The translations under genes and the position numbers were made by a program. Of a stretch of DNA of 64,000 nucleotides, positions 51,910 through 59,989 are shown piece by piece. The stretch comes from Ktedonobacter robiniae (GTDB lineage: Bacteria > Chloroflexota > Ktedonobacteria > Ktedonobacterales > Ktedonobacteraceae): assembly GCF_016587375.1 (NCBI RefSeq), contig NZ_BNJG01000003.1, forward strand, positions 1,674,001 to 1,738,000, written 5' to 3'. The notes under the pieces are model-generated. The model saw only the letters and a program-made list of their open reading frames with translations, made no database searches and had not been told where the DNA came from. Every line of letters begins with the position of its first letter. The stretch's first letter is position 1.

Positions 51910-51933
51910 GTAATCGGTTACGGTAACGCTTAC
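51910..51933. promoter_or_regulatory. Two LacI-type operator-like palindromes
   Basis: GTAATCGGTTAC (51910-51921) and GTAACGCTTAC (51923-51933) lie next to each other upstream of the lacI gene. Both have the GTAA...TTAC form with a central CG that LacI/GalR proteins recognise. They suggest autoregulation; whether a copy controls the binding-protein gene is not clear from its own upstream region. Confidence 0.5.
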
Positions 51934-51970
51934 AAAGAAGTATACTGATGAGTAGATTAAAAGTCAAGGG

Positions 51971-52018
51971 TTTTTCTGCTGATTATATTGGGGTTCCCCA
52001 ATATAATCAGCAGAAAAA
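51971..52018. terminator. 23-bp-arm terminator after the dehydrogenase gene
   Basis: Perfect arms (51971-51993, 51996-52018) with A-rich and T-rich outer ends, so it has a U-tract in either direction. It lies five bp after the dehydrogenase stop codon. Confidence 0.85.
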
Positions 52019-52023
52019 AATTA

Positions 52024-53037
52024 CTACAAACGGGTCCAGTCGAAGATGACGCCCATGGCGCTGGCGCGGCGCTCCTGGAGCATGGCGTATGCCTCGGGTG
52101 CCTCGTGGGGCGAGTAGCGGTGTGTGATGAGGTTATTGACGTGCATATCGCCACGCTGTAAATAGCGGAAGAAAAGTTCGGCCTGGCGCAGGTTGTTCCA
52201 GTGGGCGGAGTCGCTAGATGGGAACTCGGCGTGCATGTCGTGCGCACCCACAATGGTCAGCCCCTTTGTGATGACATCTTTGGTCAGATGCTGTGCCGTG
52301 GGAGTGCCAGTATCACCGAGCAGCACCAGGCGGCCAAAGGAGCGCAGCAGGGGCAGAGCCTGCGCGAAGACTGGCGCGGCACCCGTTACGTCATATACCA
52401 CATTGACGCCCTGGTTCTCGGTCAGGCGCAAGACCTCCTCACGGGCCTGCTCCACCCCCATCTGGAGCACTGTGGTCGCGCCATGGGCCTGGGCTATGAC
52501 CAGGCGCTGCTCCGCTACGTCGATGGCGATAATCTGGCGCGCACCAAGCAGGCGCGTATATTGCGTGACGAGCTGACCCAGCAGGCCCAGGCCCACTACC
52601 GCCACATCATCGCCTAGTCGGTGCTCGGCGCGCCTGATCCCGACCTGCACGATGGTTGCCAGGTGAAACCAGGTCGCGTCCTCGTCGCTCACGCCCTCGG
52701 GGATACGATAGATATCCTCGTCGGCGCGAACGACCGAATACTGCTTGTGGTTGTGGCGCAGGGCCACGCGCTCCCCTTCTCGTACATGCTGAACATTCTT
52801 GCCAACGGCGATGACGCGCCCAACCATGCTATAGCCAGGATGAAAGGGATATTTGACCCAGTTATCCCAGTGCGAGCCAGGCTCAAAGTTGCGGCTCAAA
52901 CAGATGCCCTCGGTTCCTGTACTGATGAGGGACCGCGTGGCCTGGAGCAGAAAATCATCGGGTCCCAACTCGCGTACAGCCTCTTCGTGTACCTCGACCT
53001 GGTTCTTACCCGTGAAAATGACATTCAGCGATTTCAT
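52024..53037 (-). CDS. Medium-chain dehydrogenase/reductase, zinc-type alcohol dehydrogenase-like
   Basis: 337 residues. The C-terminal Rossmann half contains DDVAVVGLGLLGQLVTQYTR and IIAIDVAEQRLVIAQAHGAT, so it binds NAD(P). The N-terminal GroES-like domain lacks the usual catalytic CGTD and structural four-Cys lobe; it has SLISTGTEGICLSRNF and the segment FHPGYSMVGRVIAVGKNV instead. This places it with the zinc-independent, BchC- or threonine-dehydrogenase-like relatives often found in sugar or glycoside pathways. Start MKSLNVIFTG has AAGGAG 9-10 bases upstream; 34 in-frame codons precede it and are probably not translated. It may modify a sugar taken up by the neighbouring importer. Confidence 0.87.
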   Translation of the reverse strand: MKSLNVIFTGKNQVEVHEEAVRELGPDDFLLQATRSLISTGTEGICLSRNFEPGSHWDNWVKYPFHPGYSMVGRVIAVGKNVQHVREGERVALRHNHKQYSVVRADEDIYRIPEGVSDEDATWFHLATIVQVGIRRAEHRLGDDVAVVGLGLLGQLVTQYTRLLGARQIIAIDVAEQRLVIAQAHGATTVLQMGVEQAREEVLRLTENQGVNVVYDVTGAAPVFAQALPLLRSFGRLVLLGDTGTPTAQHLTKDVITKGLTIVGAHDMHAEFPSSDSAHWNNLRQAELFFRYLQRGDMHVNNLITHRYSPHEAPEAYAMLQERRASAMGVIFDWTRL

Positions 53038-53129
53038 GTAAAGGGCTCCTTCCAGAATAAACAGATTTGCTCCCATGCGCTCTTCAGTATAGTAACGCGG
53101 AGAAGTGCGCGTCAACGCTTCCTGTCCTG

Positions 53130-53187
53130 TAGGGTCCATGCTGGCATGGACTGCGAGCCTCGGGAGTCCATGCCAGCATGGACCCTA
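53130..53187. terminator. 23-bp-arm palindrome overlapping the stop of the repeat-linker protein gene
   Basis: Perfect arms 53130-53152 and 53165-53187, each containing CCATGCTGGCATGG or its complement. The stop codon of the large repeat-linker protein (53185-53187) is the end of the right arm. Confidence 0.8.
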
Positions 53188-54957
53188 TATGGCGGTTGGT
53201 TCGGCGAAGATGCTCCAGAAGCGGTCTGTCTGGCACATAAGGGTGTAGGCCTCTTCCCACTCCTCCGGGCTATAAATCCAGCGCTGGTGTTTGCCAACGC
53301 TGGCGAGTAGCAGGCTAAAGGTGCCGTCCTGCTGGCGATAGGGAATGATGTCCAGGAGGTAGCGTATGGTGTGATCTCGGATGCGTTGGCGGACTTTATT
53401 TACCGTCTCCTCCGACATGCCAGGATGCTGTTTATCACGAGGGATGTAGAGCGGGGTTGCTGGTTTCAAGGGTTTTTTCCCTGCCTGCGAGGCCGCTGGC
53501 TGGCTGCTAGCTGTATCCTGGGGAGTAGCTGGTTGGCTGTTAGCTGGCGTTTGTATGGTCGCTTGAGCAGGCGAGCTAGAGCCGCGCAGATGCTCCTGGA
53601 GCTGGGCATAGGTGTAGCCGCCGAACTGGGAGATAAGCTTCTCGGTCTCGGCGGGGAGTCCCTGGTGTAGAGCCACACAGCGCTTGTAGAAGTATTTGCC
53701 AGGCTTGTGTACCGTGCCACGCTCGTGAGCAATCAAGGTCTCCAGCAGAGCACCTAGCCAGGCTTGCGGGTTGGTGTGCTGCTTGTAGAGATTGATGTAG
53801 TACCCCTGTAGCTGTGAGTCCTCGCCAAAAAGCTGGTACAGGTAGCTTGCAACTTTCCTAACGTTAACGTTTATTGTATTTATTATTTCTTTAAGCGTAA
53901 CGTTAACGTTATAGGGATTAGCAAACATCTCTGAAGATGAGTCGCCCATGTTTCGAGCTGAAGTCGCCCTTGAGCAGCCTATATGTGTGGCGACCAGTCG
54001 CCTGTTTTCTGGCGACTCAGTAGCAGACGAGTCGCCTTTTTGATCATCCAGATCGCCAATTGGAGTCGCCCATGCAGAAGGCGAGTCGCCATTTAGCGGG
54101 AACGAGTCGCCAATTGGAGTTGCCATCACAAAAGGCGAGTCGCCATTTAGCGGGAACGAGTCACCTGTGAGCATTCCCTTTAGAGACGACCAGTCGCCAT
54201 TTCTGGTAGCCGAGTCGCCAATGTGTTTTTTCTTCAACAAAGGCGAGTCGCCATTTTGAGAGGGCAAGTCGCCTTTTGTGGCGGAGAGTTTCGCGGGAGG
54301 AGTCGCCTGCTGCTGAATGTAGTCGAGCACGCGGACTGCGATCGAGGCGCCAGACGCGCCATACAGGTCGAGAATCGCCTGTTGCACATCCGCAAGCGTC
54401 ACCATGAGTCCATTGGGTGTGGAATGCGGTGTATCTGGCAGGGTCATAGGCATAAACTGAGATGTGTAGGACGTAACACAGGTGTCACCGGTCTGGAGCA
54501 GGGTCAGCCAGCGTTGCTTAACCTGGCGAGCGAAGGAGGCCACCTTGGGCCGGTAGGAAGTCAGGGCATCCAGGGCGTCGGGATGCGCCAGGCGTGGCTC
54601 TCCCAGGGGCAGGTAGAGCGCGACCCCAGGCGATTCCTCACGCACCTGGAGCACCTGCATATGTTGCAGTACCAGCACATATTTATTGAGTCGGTCATAG
54701 TCCATGCCCAACAACTGTGCCAGCCAGCGCTGATTGCGCGCCCGCACAATTGCCGTCTCGCCAGGTGCCATCGCCACAGTGGCCTGGGAGAGAAACGCCT
54801 CCAAAAAGCTCAGGCCGCCACTGGCGGGCAAGAGAAGGTCGAGTAGTTGTATCAGAGAGGGGTGAGCGTTTCGTATAGTCTGATTGCGGTTGAAATGGAG
54901 AGTGTCTTGTTGTATAGCTTGTACAAGAGGAGGTTGAGTAAAGAGAAGATTGGTCAT
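53185..54957 (-). CDS. Large hypothetical protein, possible replication initiator-like (DnaD-like)
   Basis: 590 residues, family not recognised with confidence. Residues 1-180 are alpha-rich and winged-helix-like (ETAIVRARNQRWLAQLLGMD, YDRLNKYVLVLQHMQVLQVR). Residues about 250-375 are a low-complexity linker of GDS-type repeats, including an 18-residue unit GDSFPLNGDSPFVMATPI present twice with changes. Then comes a second folded part, YLYQLFGEDSQLQGYYINLY and PQAWLGALLETLIAHERGTV with HKPGKYFYKRCVAL. It resembles the C-terminal region of phage/plasmid replisome-organiser proteins. A Gln/Ala/Pro linker and a final small domain complete it. Start at MTNLLFTQPP (weak ribosome site); the frame is open 46 codons upstream. 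Two DnaA-box-like sites precede it. The function is inference. Confidence 0.55.
   Translation of the reverse strand: MTNLLFTQPPLVQAIQQDTLHFNRNQTIRNAHPSLIQLLDLLLPASGGLSFLEAFLSQATVAMAPGETAIVRARNQRWLAQLLGMDYDRLNKYVLVLQHMQVLQVREESPGVALYLPLGEPRLAHPDALDALTSYRPKVASFARQVKQRWLTLLQTGDTCVTSYTSQFMPMTLPDTPHSTPNGLMVTLADVQQAILDLYGASGASIAVRVLDYIQQQATPPAKLSATKGDLPSQNGDSPLLKKKHIGDSATRNGDWSSLKGMLTGDSFPLNGDSPFVMATPIGDSFPLNGDSPSAWATPIGDLDDQKGDSSATESPENRRLVATHIGCSRATSARNMGDSSSEMFANPYNVNVTLKEIINTINVNVRKVASYLYQLFGEDSQLQGYYINLYKQHTNPQAWLGALLETLIAHERGTVHKPGKYFYKRCVALHQGLPAETEKLISQFGGYTYAQLQEHLRGSSSPAQATIQTPANSQPATPQDTASSQPAASQAGKKPLKPATPLYIPRDKQHPGMSEETVNKVRQRIRDHTIRYLLDIIPYRQQDGTFSLLLASVGKHQRWIYSPEEWEEAYTLMCQTDRFWSIFAEPTAI
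53859..53911. repeat. Two identical 12-bp palindromes flanking an AT-rich core, inside a gene
   Basis: AACGTTAACGTT occurs at 53860-53871 and 53899-53910. The 26 bases between them are about 80% A+T. In protein they read NVNV...NVNV with the same codons each time. Equal palindromes around a meltable core are typical of origin or partition sites. Confidence 0.55.
53940..54312. repeat. Intragenic array of AGTCGCC repeats
   Basis: About fifteen copies of AGTCGCC (or with one change) occur in about 370 bp on the plus strand, mostly as GAGTCGCC, many followed by ATTT or AATTG. On the coding strand they read GGCGACTC, giving the Gly-Asp-Ser repeats of the protein. Spacings vary between about 15 and 30 bp. 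The array could be an iteron-like DNA site, a coding minisatellite, or both. Confidence 0.7.
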
Positions 54958-54970
54958 AGTGCCCACTTTC

Positions 54971-54992
54971 TTTTCCACACAACATATCCACA
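54971..54992. promoter_or_regulatory. Two DnaA-box-like nonamers upstream of the replication-like gene
   Basis: TTTTCCACA (54971-54979) fits the relaxed DnaA box TTWTNCACA, and ATATCCACA (54984-54992) differs from TTATCCACA at one base. They are 13 bp apart in the same orientation, 14-35 bp from the gene's ATG. Confidence 0.5.
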
Positions 54993-55086
54993 CATACATA
55001 GTAGGGCAGGTATCTCTACATATAGAACGTATAAGATACCGTTTTTGTTGCATGAGTTTTGACAGGTGATATGTTGGATTTGTAAA

Positions 55087-55161
55087 ACCAAACATGATAT
55101 GTAGGCGCGTGCGCTTGCCCCGAATGGGGGTTAGCAGCGCGTCCTACATATCATGTTTGGT
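55087..55161. repeat. 75-bp palindromic element with a CCCC-GAAT-GGGG apex
   Basis: Outer arms of 19 bp (55087-55105, 55143-55161; ACCAAACATGATATGTAGG) are perfect. After a one-base bulge, CGCG pairs with CGCG, and the apex is CCCC-GAAT-GGGG (55118-55129). It lies about 130 bp upstream of the replication-like gene. Confidence 0.8.
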
Positions 55162-55197
55162 GACCACACAGAGGCGAAAGGAGAGGGTGAGAGGCGC

Positions 55198-55267
55198 GTC
55201 GCTCATGCAGGGACGAAAGGTAGGTGCTTATAAATCGCGCACCTACCTTTCGTCCCTGCTGAGCGAC
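55198..55267. repeat. 70-bp hairpin with 29-bp stem
   Basis: GTCGCTCA/TGAGCGAC outside and 21-bp perfect arms inside (55207-55227, 55239-55259; GCAGGGACGAAAGGTAGGTG). The loop is TTATAAATCGC. The loop and inner arms recur in inverted orientation at 55372-55397. Confidence 0.85.
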
Positions 55268-55371
55268 TGCATTGGGAAGGTCAATGCGCTCATGTTCGCC
55301 CGGAGAAAAAGGATAGGTGTGCGATCCTTGTGTGTCGCATAATGCGAAATGCAGCCGCCCGGTAGGTGTGC

Positions 55372-55397
55372 AAGGTAGGTGCGCGATTTATAAGCAC
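55372..55397. repeat. Inverted 26-bp copy of the hairpin core at 55224-55249
   Basis: Exact reverse complement of 55224-55249, with core AGGTGCGCGATTTATAAGC. A related AGGTGC-CGATTTAT sequence appears again at 60.80 kb. Between this copy and the next gene I see no further structure; the gap contains no gene. Confidence 0.75.
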
Positions 55398-55493
55398 TCT
55401 TCCTTACGCACCTGCATGGGTGGTAGGCTTGCCGGGTGGCACAAAAAGGCATTCTACTCGGGCCTGCTATCTCATTGCTCGCTCTTGTGCTCT

Positions 55494-55964
55494 TTAGCGA
55501 TAGCCTTTAAATAGCAGAATCATGCCACCAGTAAGAGTAACTATAATTACAAGGAAAACTACACCTTCCATCCACAAGAAAATTTCAAGGTGGCTGATAT
55601 CGGCCAAATTTCCAAGTGCCCATCTGATAGAGATACTTGGAAAGAGTGCCAGGTAAGTTAACTTGATTGCCCGAGGATCTTTACCATACATGTAAAATGC
55701 TGATTTTTTGTCAGTAAGTATATCTCTTCTTGCCATGTCTACTCTAAACAGTAGCCATGTAGTGTGCGACAAAGCCGCTGCTATGAAGAAAGCTATGGTA
55801 GAGATCCACAAAAAGGAGTTGTTTTGTGGGTACTTCCAAAAAAGCCTGTCAGGATCAAAAGAGTTCTTCCCCAAAATACCAAAAATAATGCCAATCACCA
55901 TGCCCGTCATCATCGTAGCAAAGAGTATTCCTTGGCGCCAGGTTTGCTTTGTGCCTCTATTCAT
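55494..55964 (-). CDS. Small membrane protein of unknown family
   Basis: 156 residues, four TM helices: GILFATMMTGMVIGIIFGIL, FLWISTIAFFIAAALSHTTW, a weaker segment around LALFPSISIRWALGNLADIS, and VVFLVIIVTLTGGMILLF. The middle loop MARRDILTDKKSAFYMYGKD is charged. GGAGGG and AGAGG lie close before the ATG. I do not recognise it. Base composition is more AT-rich than its neighbours, which suggests transfer. It is divergent from the ileS T-box leader. Confidence 0.65.
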   Translation of the reverse strand: MNRGTKQTWRQGILFATMMTGMVIGIIFGILGKNSFDPDRLFWKYPQNNSFLWISTIAFFIAAALSHTTWLLFRVDMARRDILTDKKSAFYMYGKDPRAIKLTYLALFPSISIRWALGNLADISHLEIFLWMEGVVFLVIIVTLTGGMILLFKGYR

Positions 55965-56063
55965 GCCTCTTTACCCTCCTATTATTGTTGAGTTCTATTA
56001 TAGAACAACGTCGAACCTTTTGTATCCTCCAATGAACCTCTTTTATAGGGTGGACGGGTGTGC

Positions 56064-56069
56064 TATAAT
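56064..56069 (+). promoter_or_regulatory. ileS: Extended -10 promoter of the ileS T-box transcript
   Basis: TGCTATAAT gives an extended -10 box (TGnTATAAT) about 10-15 bases before the first T-box helix. No good -35 is present, as is common for extended -10 promoters. Confidence 0.55.
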
Positions 56070-56079
56070 GCAGATGACC

Positions 56080-56371
56080 GAACTCACTGAAAAGTGTTGA
56101 GGGAGACGAGTACGCGCAGGTTGCCCGGTACAGAAAGAGCACGGCTGATGAGAGTGCTACTGGAGACGCGCCGAATATCACTCCTGAACTGAACGCCGAA
56201 CGTCGCCTGACAAGTAAGCGGACCGGCCTTGCCCCCGTTAGCGGGCAGAGATGTGTTGGCATCTCATCGAGTGGACGTGCCTTGCCCTCATAGGGCTGTG
56301 AAGGGACGTCAATAGGGGTGGTACCGCGAACCTTTCAAGCTTCGTCCCCAGTTGGGGCGGGCTTTTTTTTA
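56080..56371 (+). ncRNA. T-box riboswitch upstream of ileS (isoleucine)
   Basis: tRNA-sensing leader that raises ileS transcription when tRNA-Ile is uncharged. Stem I spans roughly 56090-56210 with GAACTGAACGCCG on its 3' side. The specifier is the ATC (Ile) codon at 56177-56179, in the context GCCGAATATCACTCC. The highly conserved T-box AGGGGTGGTACCGCG is at 56314-56328 and pairs with the tRNA end in the antiterminator. The competing terminator CGTCCCC-AGT-TGGGGCGGGC followed by eight T is at 56343-56370. Specifier and downstream gene agree. Confidence 0.93.
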
Positions 56372-56463
56372 TGCACTTTTTTCCGATTGTTTCATTAGAA
56401 AGCTACCCGAATATCCGAATAGCGCATGGTTGGTTGTAGACAGTATCTGGAGCGTTGAAGAGC

Positions 56464-59400
56464 ATGTTTAAAGAGATTGAGACGAGGCAATCATTTCCTG
56501 CCCTCGAACAGCAGGTGGAGCAGTGGTGGCAGGAGCATGGCGTGGTCGAGAAGGTGCTCGCCCATGGAGACCGGAAGCAGCCGTTTGTCTTCTTTGAGGG
56601 GCCGCCGACCGCCAATGGTCGCCCGGGCGTGCACCATATCGAGTCGCGCACAAGCAAGGATGTCGTGATCCGTTACCGGCGCATGCGGGGCCAGTATATC
56701 CTGGGCGCACGCGGCGGTTGGGATACGCATGGTCTTCCCGTTGAGCTTGAGGTGGAGAAGCAGCTTGGTTTCTCGGGCAAGCCCGATATCGAGAAGTATG
56801 GTATCGCCGAGTTTAACAAGGCTTGTAAAGAGAGTGTCTGGAACTATGTCCAGGAGTGGGAGCGGCTGACGAACCGCATCGCCTACTGGATCGACCTCAA
56901 AGATCCCTATATCACCTATACCAATGAATATATCGAGTCCCTGTGGTGGATTCTCAGAACCTTCTGGGATCGGGGCCTGCTCTTCCGTGACTATAAAGTC
57001 ACGATGCACTGCCCACGCTGTGGCACCTCGCTCTCAGACCACGAGGTCTCGCAGGGCTTTGAGGACAACGTCGATGACCCCTCCGTCTGGGTGCGCTTCC
57101 GCGTGCGCCAGACGGGGCATGAACTGGCTTCGCAGCTAGCGGGTGCCTCCCTGCTGGTCTGGACGACCACGCCCTGGACCCTGCCTGCTAATGTGGCGGT
57201 TGCGGTCAAGCCCGATGCCGACTATGTACTGGTTGAGTATAAGGATGAGCGCTTGCTGCTGGTGCAGGCCCTGGCCGACAAGGTCCTGGGTGAGGGCACA
57301 TACACCGTCCTGGCGACCTTCAAGGGCAATCAGTTGCGCGACTTGCGCTATGAGAACCTCTTCAAGGGTGTTCCTGGCGTGGGCGAGCAGGTGGATTGGG
57401 AGAACACTTACTGCGTCATCGCCGACGACTATGTCTCGCTGGAGGATGGCTCGGGCCTGGTGCATATCGCGCCTGCCTATGGTGACCTGGAGATCGGGCG
57501 CACCCATGGCCTGCCAACGCTCTTCTCGGTCGATCTGGCAGGTAATACGCTCTCGGCCTATGATGAACTGGGCTTCGGCGGTCTCTTCTTTAAGAAGGCC
57601 GATCCCGTTATCACACGCAATCTGAAGGAGCGCGGCCTGCTCTTCAAGGGCGAGCGCGTGCGCCACAGCTATCCCTTCTGCTGGCGTTGTCATACACCCT
57701 TGCTCTACTATGCCAAGCCCTCCTGGTATGTGCGTACAACGAAGTTCCGCGATGAGATGCTGAGCAACAATGAGCAGATCAACTGGGTTCCCGAGCACAT
57801 CAAGACGGGGCGCTTCGGCAACTGGTTGGAGAACAACGTTGACTGGGCCTTGAGCCGTGAACGCTACTGGGGCACGCCCCTGCCGATCTGGATCTGTGAT
57901 AAGTGCGAGAAGACCGACGTGGTTGGTTCGGTGGCCGAGCTTTCGCAGAAGGCCGGGCGCGACCTGAAGGAGCTGGATCTGCACCGCCCATATGTGGACG
58001 AGATCACCTGGGGCTGCGAGTGCGGCGGTGGCTATCATCGCGTCCCCGATGTCGCCGACTGCTGGTTTGACTCGGGTTCGATGCCGGTCGCGCAGTGGCA
58101 CTATCCCTTCGAGAACGAGGAGATCTTCGCGCAGGCGGGTCAGGCCGACTACATCTCGGAGGCTATCGACCAGACGCGCGGCTGGTTCTATACCCTGCAC
58201 GCCATCTCGACCCTGCTCTTTGATCGCCCGGCATACAAGAACGTCATCTGCCTGGGCCATATCCTGGACGCCAGGGGCGAGAAGATGTCGAAGTCGCGTG
58301 GCAATGTCGTCAACCCCTGGGAGTTGCTGGAGTCCTACGGCGCCGACTCGACACGCTGGTTTATGTGTGCCTCCGCGCCGCCCTACAACTCGCGCAACTT
58401 CTCGTTCGATCTGGTGAACGAGATGCAGCGCCAGTTCCTGCTGACGCTCTGGAACACCTATGCCTTCTTCGTGACCTACGCCAATATCGACGGCTGGCAG
58501 GCGCCCACAGAGGGCGATCCCTTCGCGGGCGCCGAACTCCAGTTGATCGACCACTGGATCCTGGCGCGTTTGAACGCCTTGATCGGTGATGTCACTGGGA
58601 TGCTCGACAACTATGATATTCATGGTCCCACGCGCCAGATGGTCAGCTTTATCGAGGATCTCTCGAACTGGTATGTCAGGCGCAACCGCCGCCGCTTCTG
58701 GAAGGCCGAGAGCGACCAGGATAAGCACGCCGCTTACCTCACGCTCTATACCTGCCTGACGACGCTGGCGAAGCTCATGGCACCTTTTACGCCCTATGTC
58801 AGCGAGTCGCTCTACCAGAACCTGGTTGCCAGCCAGAATCCCAGCGCGCCGCAGAGCGTACACATGGCCGAGTGGCCGGTGGCCAATCCTGCGCGCCTGG
58901 ATAGCCAGCTCGTTACTGATATGGGGCTGCTGCTGGAGACGGTCAACCTGGGGCGCTCGGCGCGTCAGAACGCCTCGCTGCGTATCCGCCAGCCCTTGAG
59001 CGAGCTGCTCATTCGCCTGACGCGTAGCAACGCTACTGTGGAGGGGCTGCGCCGCTTCGAGAGCGAGCTGCGCGATGAGCTAAACATCAAAAGCGTGCGC
59101 TTCCTGGGCGTCGAGGATGGCCTGGTGGAGTACTACTTCAAGCCAAACCTGCCGGTGCTCGGTAAGAAGCATGGTCGCCTGATTCCGCAGGTCCGTAGCG
59201 CCCTGAGCGCTCTGACGGGCGAGGCCGCCACGCAGGCCGCCCACAAGCTGGAGAAGGGCGAGAGTGTCGCCATAGAGGTTAATGGACAGGAACTGCAACT
59301 GGTCTCCGAGGATGTCCTGGTCTTTGCCACCTCACCCGAGGGGTATGCCGTAGCGGAGAGTGACGGTCTAGTCGTCGCCCTCAACACAACGGTATCGCCT

Positions 59401-59673
59401 GAATTGGCGCAGGAGGGCATCGCCCGCGACCTGGTACGCCTGATCCAGGATGCGCGTAAGTCGGCCGGCTTTAGCATCACGGATCGCATCCAGGTGCGTT
59501 TGCAACCGGAGGGCAAGCTGGACCTGCAAGCCGTCCTGAACTCTCACAGCAGCGTCATCAGCAGCGAGACGCTGGCCAACTCGCTGGAGCTTGGCGCGAG
59601 CAACGGTGGCTATCATACTACCATCGCCGAACTCGAAGGTGGCAACGTCACCATTGCCGTTCAGCGCGTGTAA
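56464..59673 (+). CDS. ileS: Isoleucyl-tRNA synthetase, type 2 with GXHH active-site motif
   Basis: 1069-residue class Ia synthetase charging tRNA-Ile, with editing domain (about 200-400) and anticodon-binding helices. The catalytic motif that is normally HxGH reads GVHH (G55-H58 in PPTANGRPGVHHIESR). The KMSKS loop is intact (K607, GEKMSKSRGNVVNPW). The length and WGLPVE-type blocks (GWDTHGLPVELEVEKQLGF) place it in IleRS type 2, and no C-terminal zinc knuckle is seen. GXHH-type IleRS2 enzymes are known for very strong mupirocin resistance. ATG chosen; an in-frame TTG three codons upstream is the alternative. Transcribed behind an Ile T-box. Confidence 0.96.
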   Translation: MFKEIETRQSFPALEQQVEQWWQEHGVVEKVLAHGDRKQPFVFFEGPPTANGRPGVHHIESRTSKDVVIRYRRMRGQYILGARGGWDTHGLPVELEVEKQLGFSGKPDIEKYGIAEFNKACKESVWNYVQEWERLTNRIAYWIDLKDPYITYTNEYIESLWWILRTFWDRGLLFRDYKVTMHCPRCGTSLSDHEVSQGFEDNVDDPSVWVRFRVRQTGHELASQLAGASLLVWTTTPWTLPANVAVAVKPDADYVLVEYKDERLLLVQALADKVLGEGTYTVLATFKGNQLRDLRYENLFKGVPGVGEQVDWENTYCVIADDYVSLEDGSGLVHIAPAYGDLEIGRTHGLPTLFSVDLAGNTLSAYDELGFGGLFFKKADPVITRNLKERGLLFKGERVRHSYPFCWRCHTPLLYYAKPSWYVRTTKFRDEMLSNNEQINWVPEHIKTGRFGNWLENNVDWALSRERYWGTPLPIWICDKCEKTDVVGSVAELSQKAGRDLKELDLHRPYVDEITWGCECGGGYHRVPDVADCWFDSGSMPVAQWHYPFENEEIFAQAGQADYISEAIDQTRGWFYTLHAISTLLFDRPAYKNVICLGHILDARGEKMSKSRGNVVNPWELLESYGADSTRWFMCASAPPYNSRNFSFDLVNEMQRQFLLTLWNTYAFFVTYANIDGWQAPTEGDPFAGAELQLIDHWILARLNALIGDVTGMLDNYDIHGPTRQMVSFIEDLSNWYVRRNRRRFWKAESDQDKHAAYLTLYTCLTTLAKLMAPFTPYVSESLYQNLVASQNPSAPQSVHMAEWPVANPARLDSQLVTDMGLLLETVNLGRSARQNASLRIRQPLSELLIRLTRSNATVEGLRRFESELRDELNIKSVRFLGVEDGLVEYYFKPNLPVLGKKHGRLIPQVRSALSALTGEAATQAAHKLEKGESVAIEVNGQELQLVSEDVLVFATSPEGYAVAESDGLVVALNTTVSPELAQEGIARDLVRLIQDARKSAGFSITDRIQVRLQPEGKLDLQAVLNSHSSVISSETLANSLELGASNGGYHTTIAELEGGNVTIAVQRV

Positions 59674-59693
59674 TAATATTACTAATATTAACT

Positions 59694-59741
59694 AAACAAA
59701 AAGGCGAGCTGTTGCGTATACAACAGCTCGCCTTTTTGTTT
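59694..59741 (+). terminator. Intrinsic terminator after ileS
   Basis: 21-bp perfect arms (59694-59714, 59721-59741), loop CGTATA, ending CCTTTTTGTTT. The remaining bases up to 59989 contain no gene; they are AT-rich and should include the next promoter. Confidence 0.88.
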
Positions 59742-59989
59742 ATGCACCTGCAAAAGATTGGTAGAGCGAAAATTTTCAAATAATTTACAATTGCTTGAGG
59801 TTTTTTCTGGGGCTCTGTGTTAGATTTTCATCTTGAGAGGTATATGTCCTTGAAGTGTGCTTTAACAGATCTATCGTATATATTTTTGAAGAGTTTTATT
59901 AGTTCTAATTATGTCATGCAGTGTGGTTGCGGAGCACGTAACTATACTGAACAGCCCCTTGTGCAGTATCGAAAAGGAGGCCTATTTCA

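Noticed and set aside
53940..54312. CRISPR-like array (many short repeats at irregular spacing)
   Set aside because: The repeat is only 7-8 bp, spacing is uneven, and it lies in frame inside a coding sequence as Gly-Asp-Ser units; no cas genes are present.
57136..58863. Long open frame (575 codons) on the minus strand
   Set aside because: Antisense of ileS; the codon bias of the real gene creates it. No ribosome site or family.
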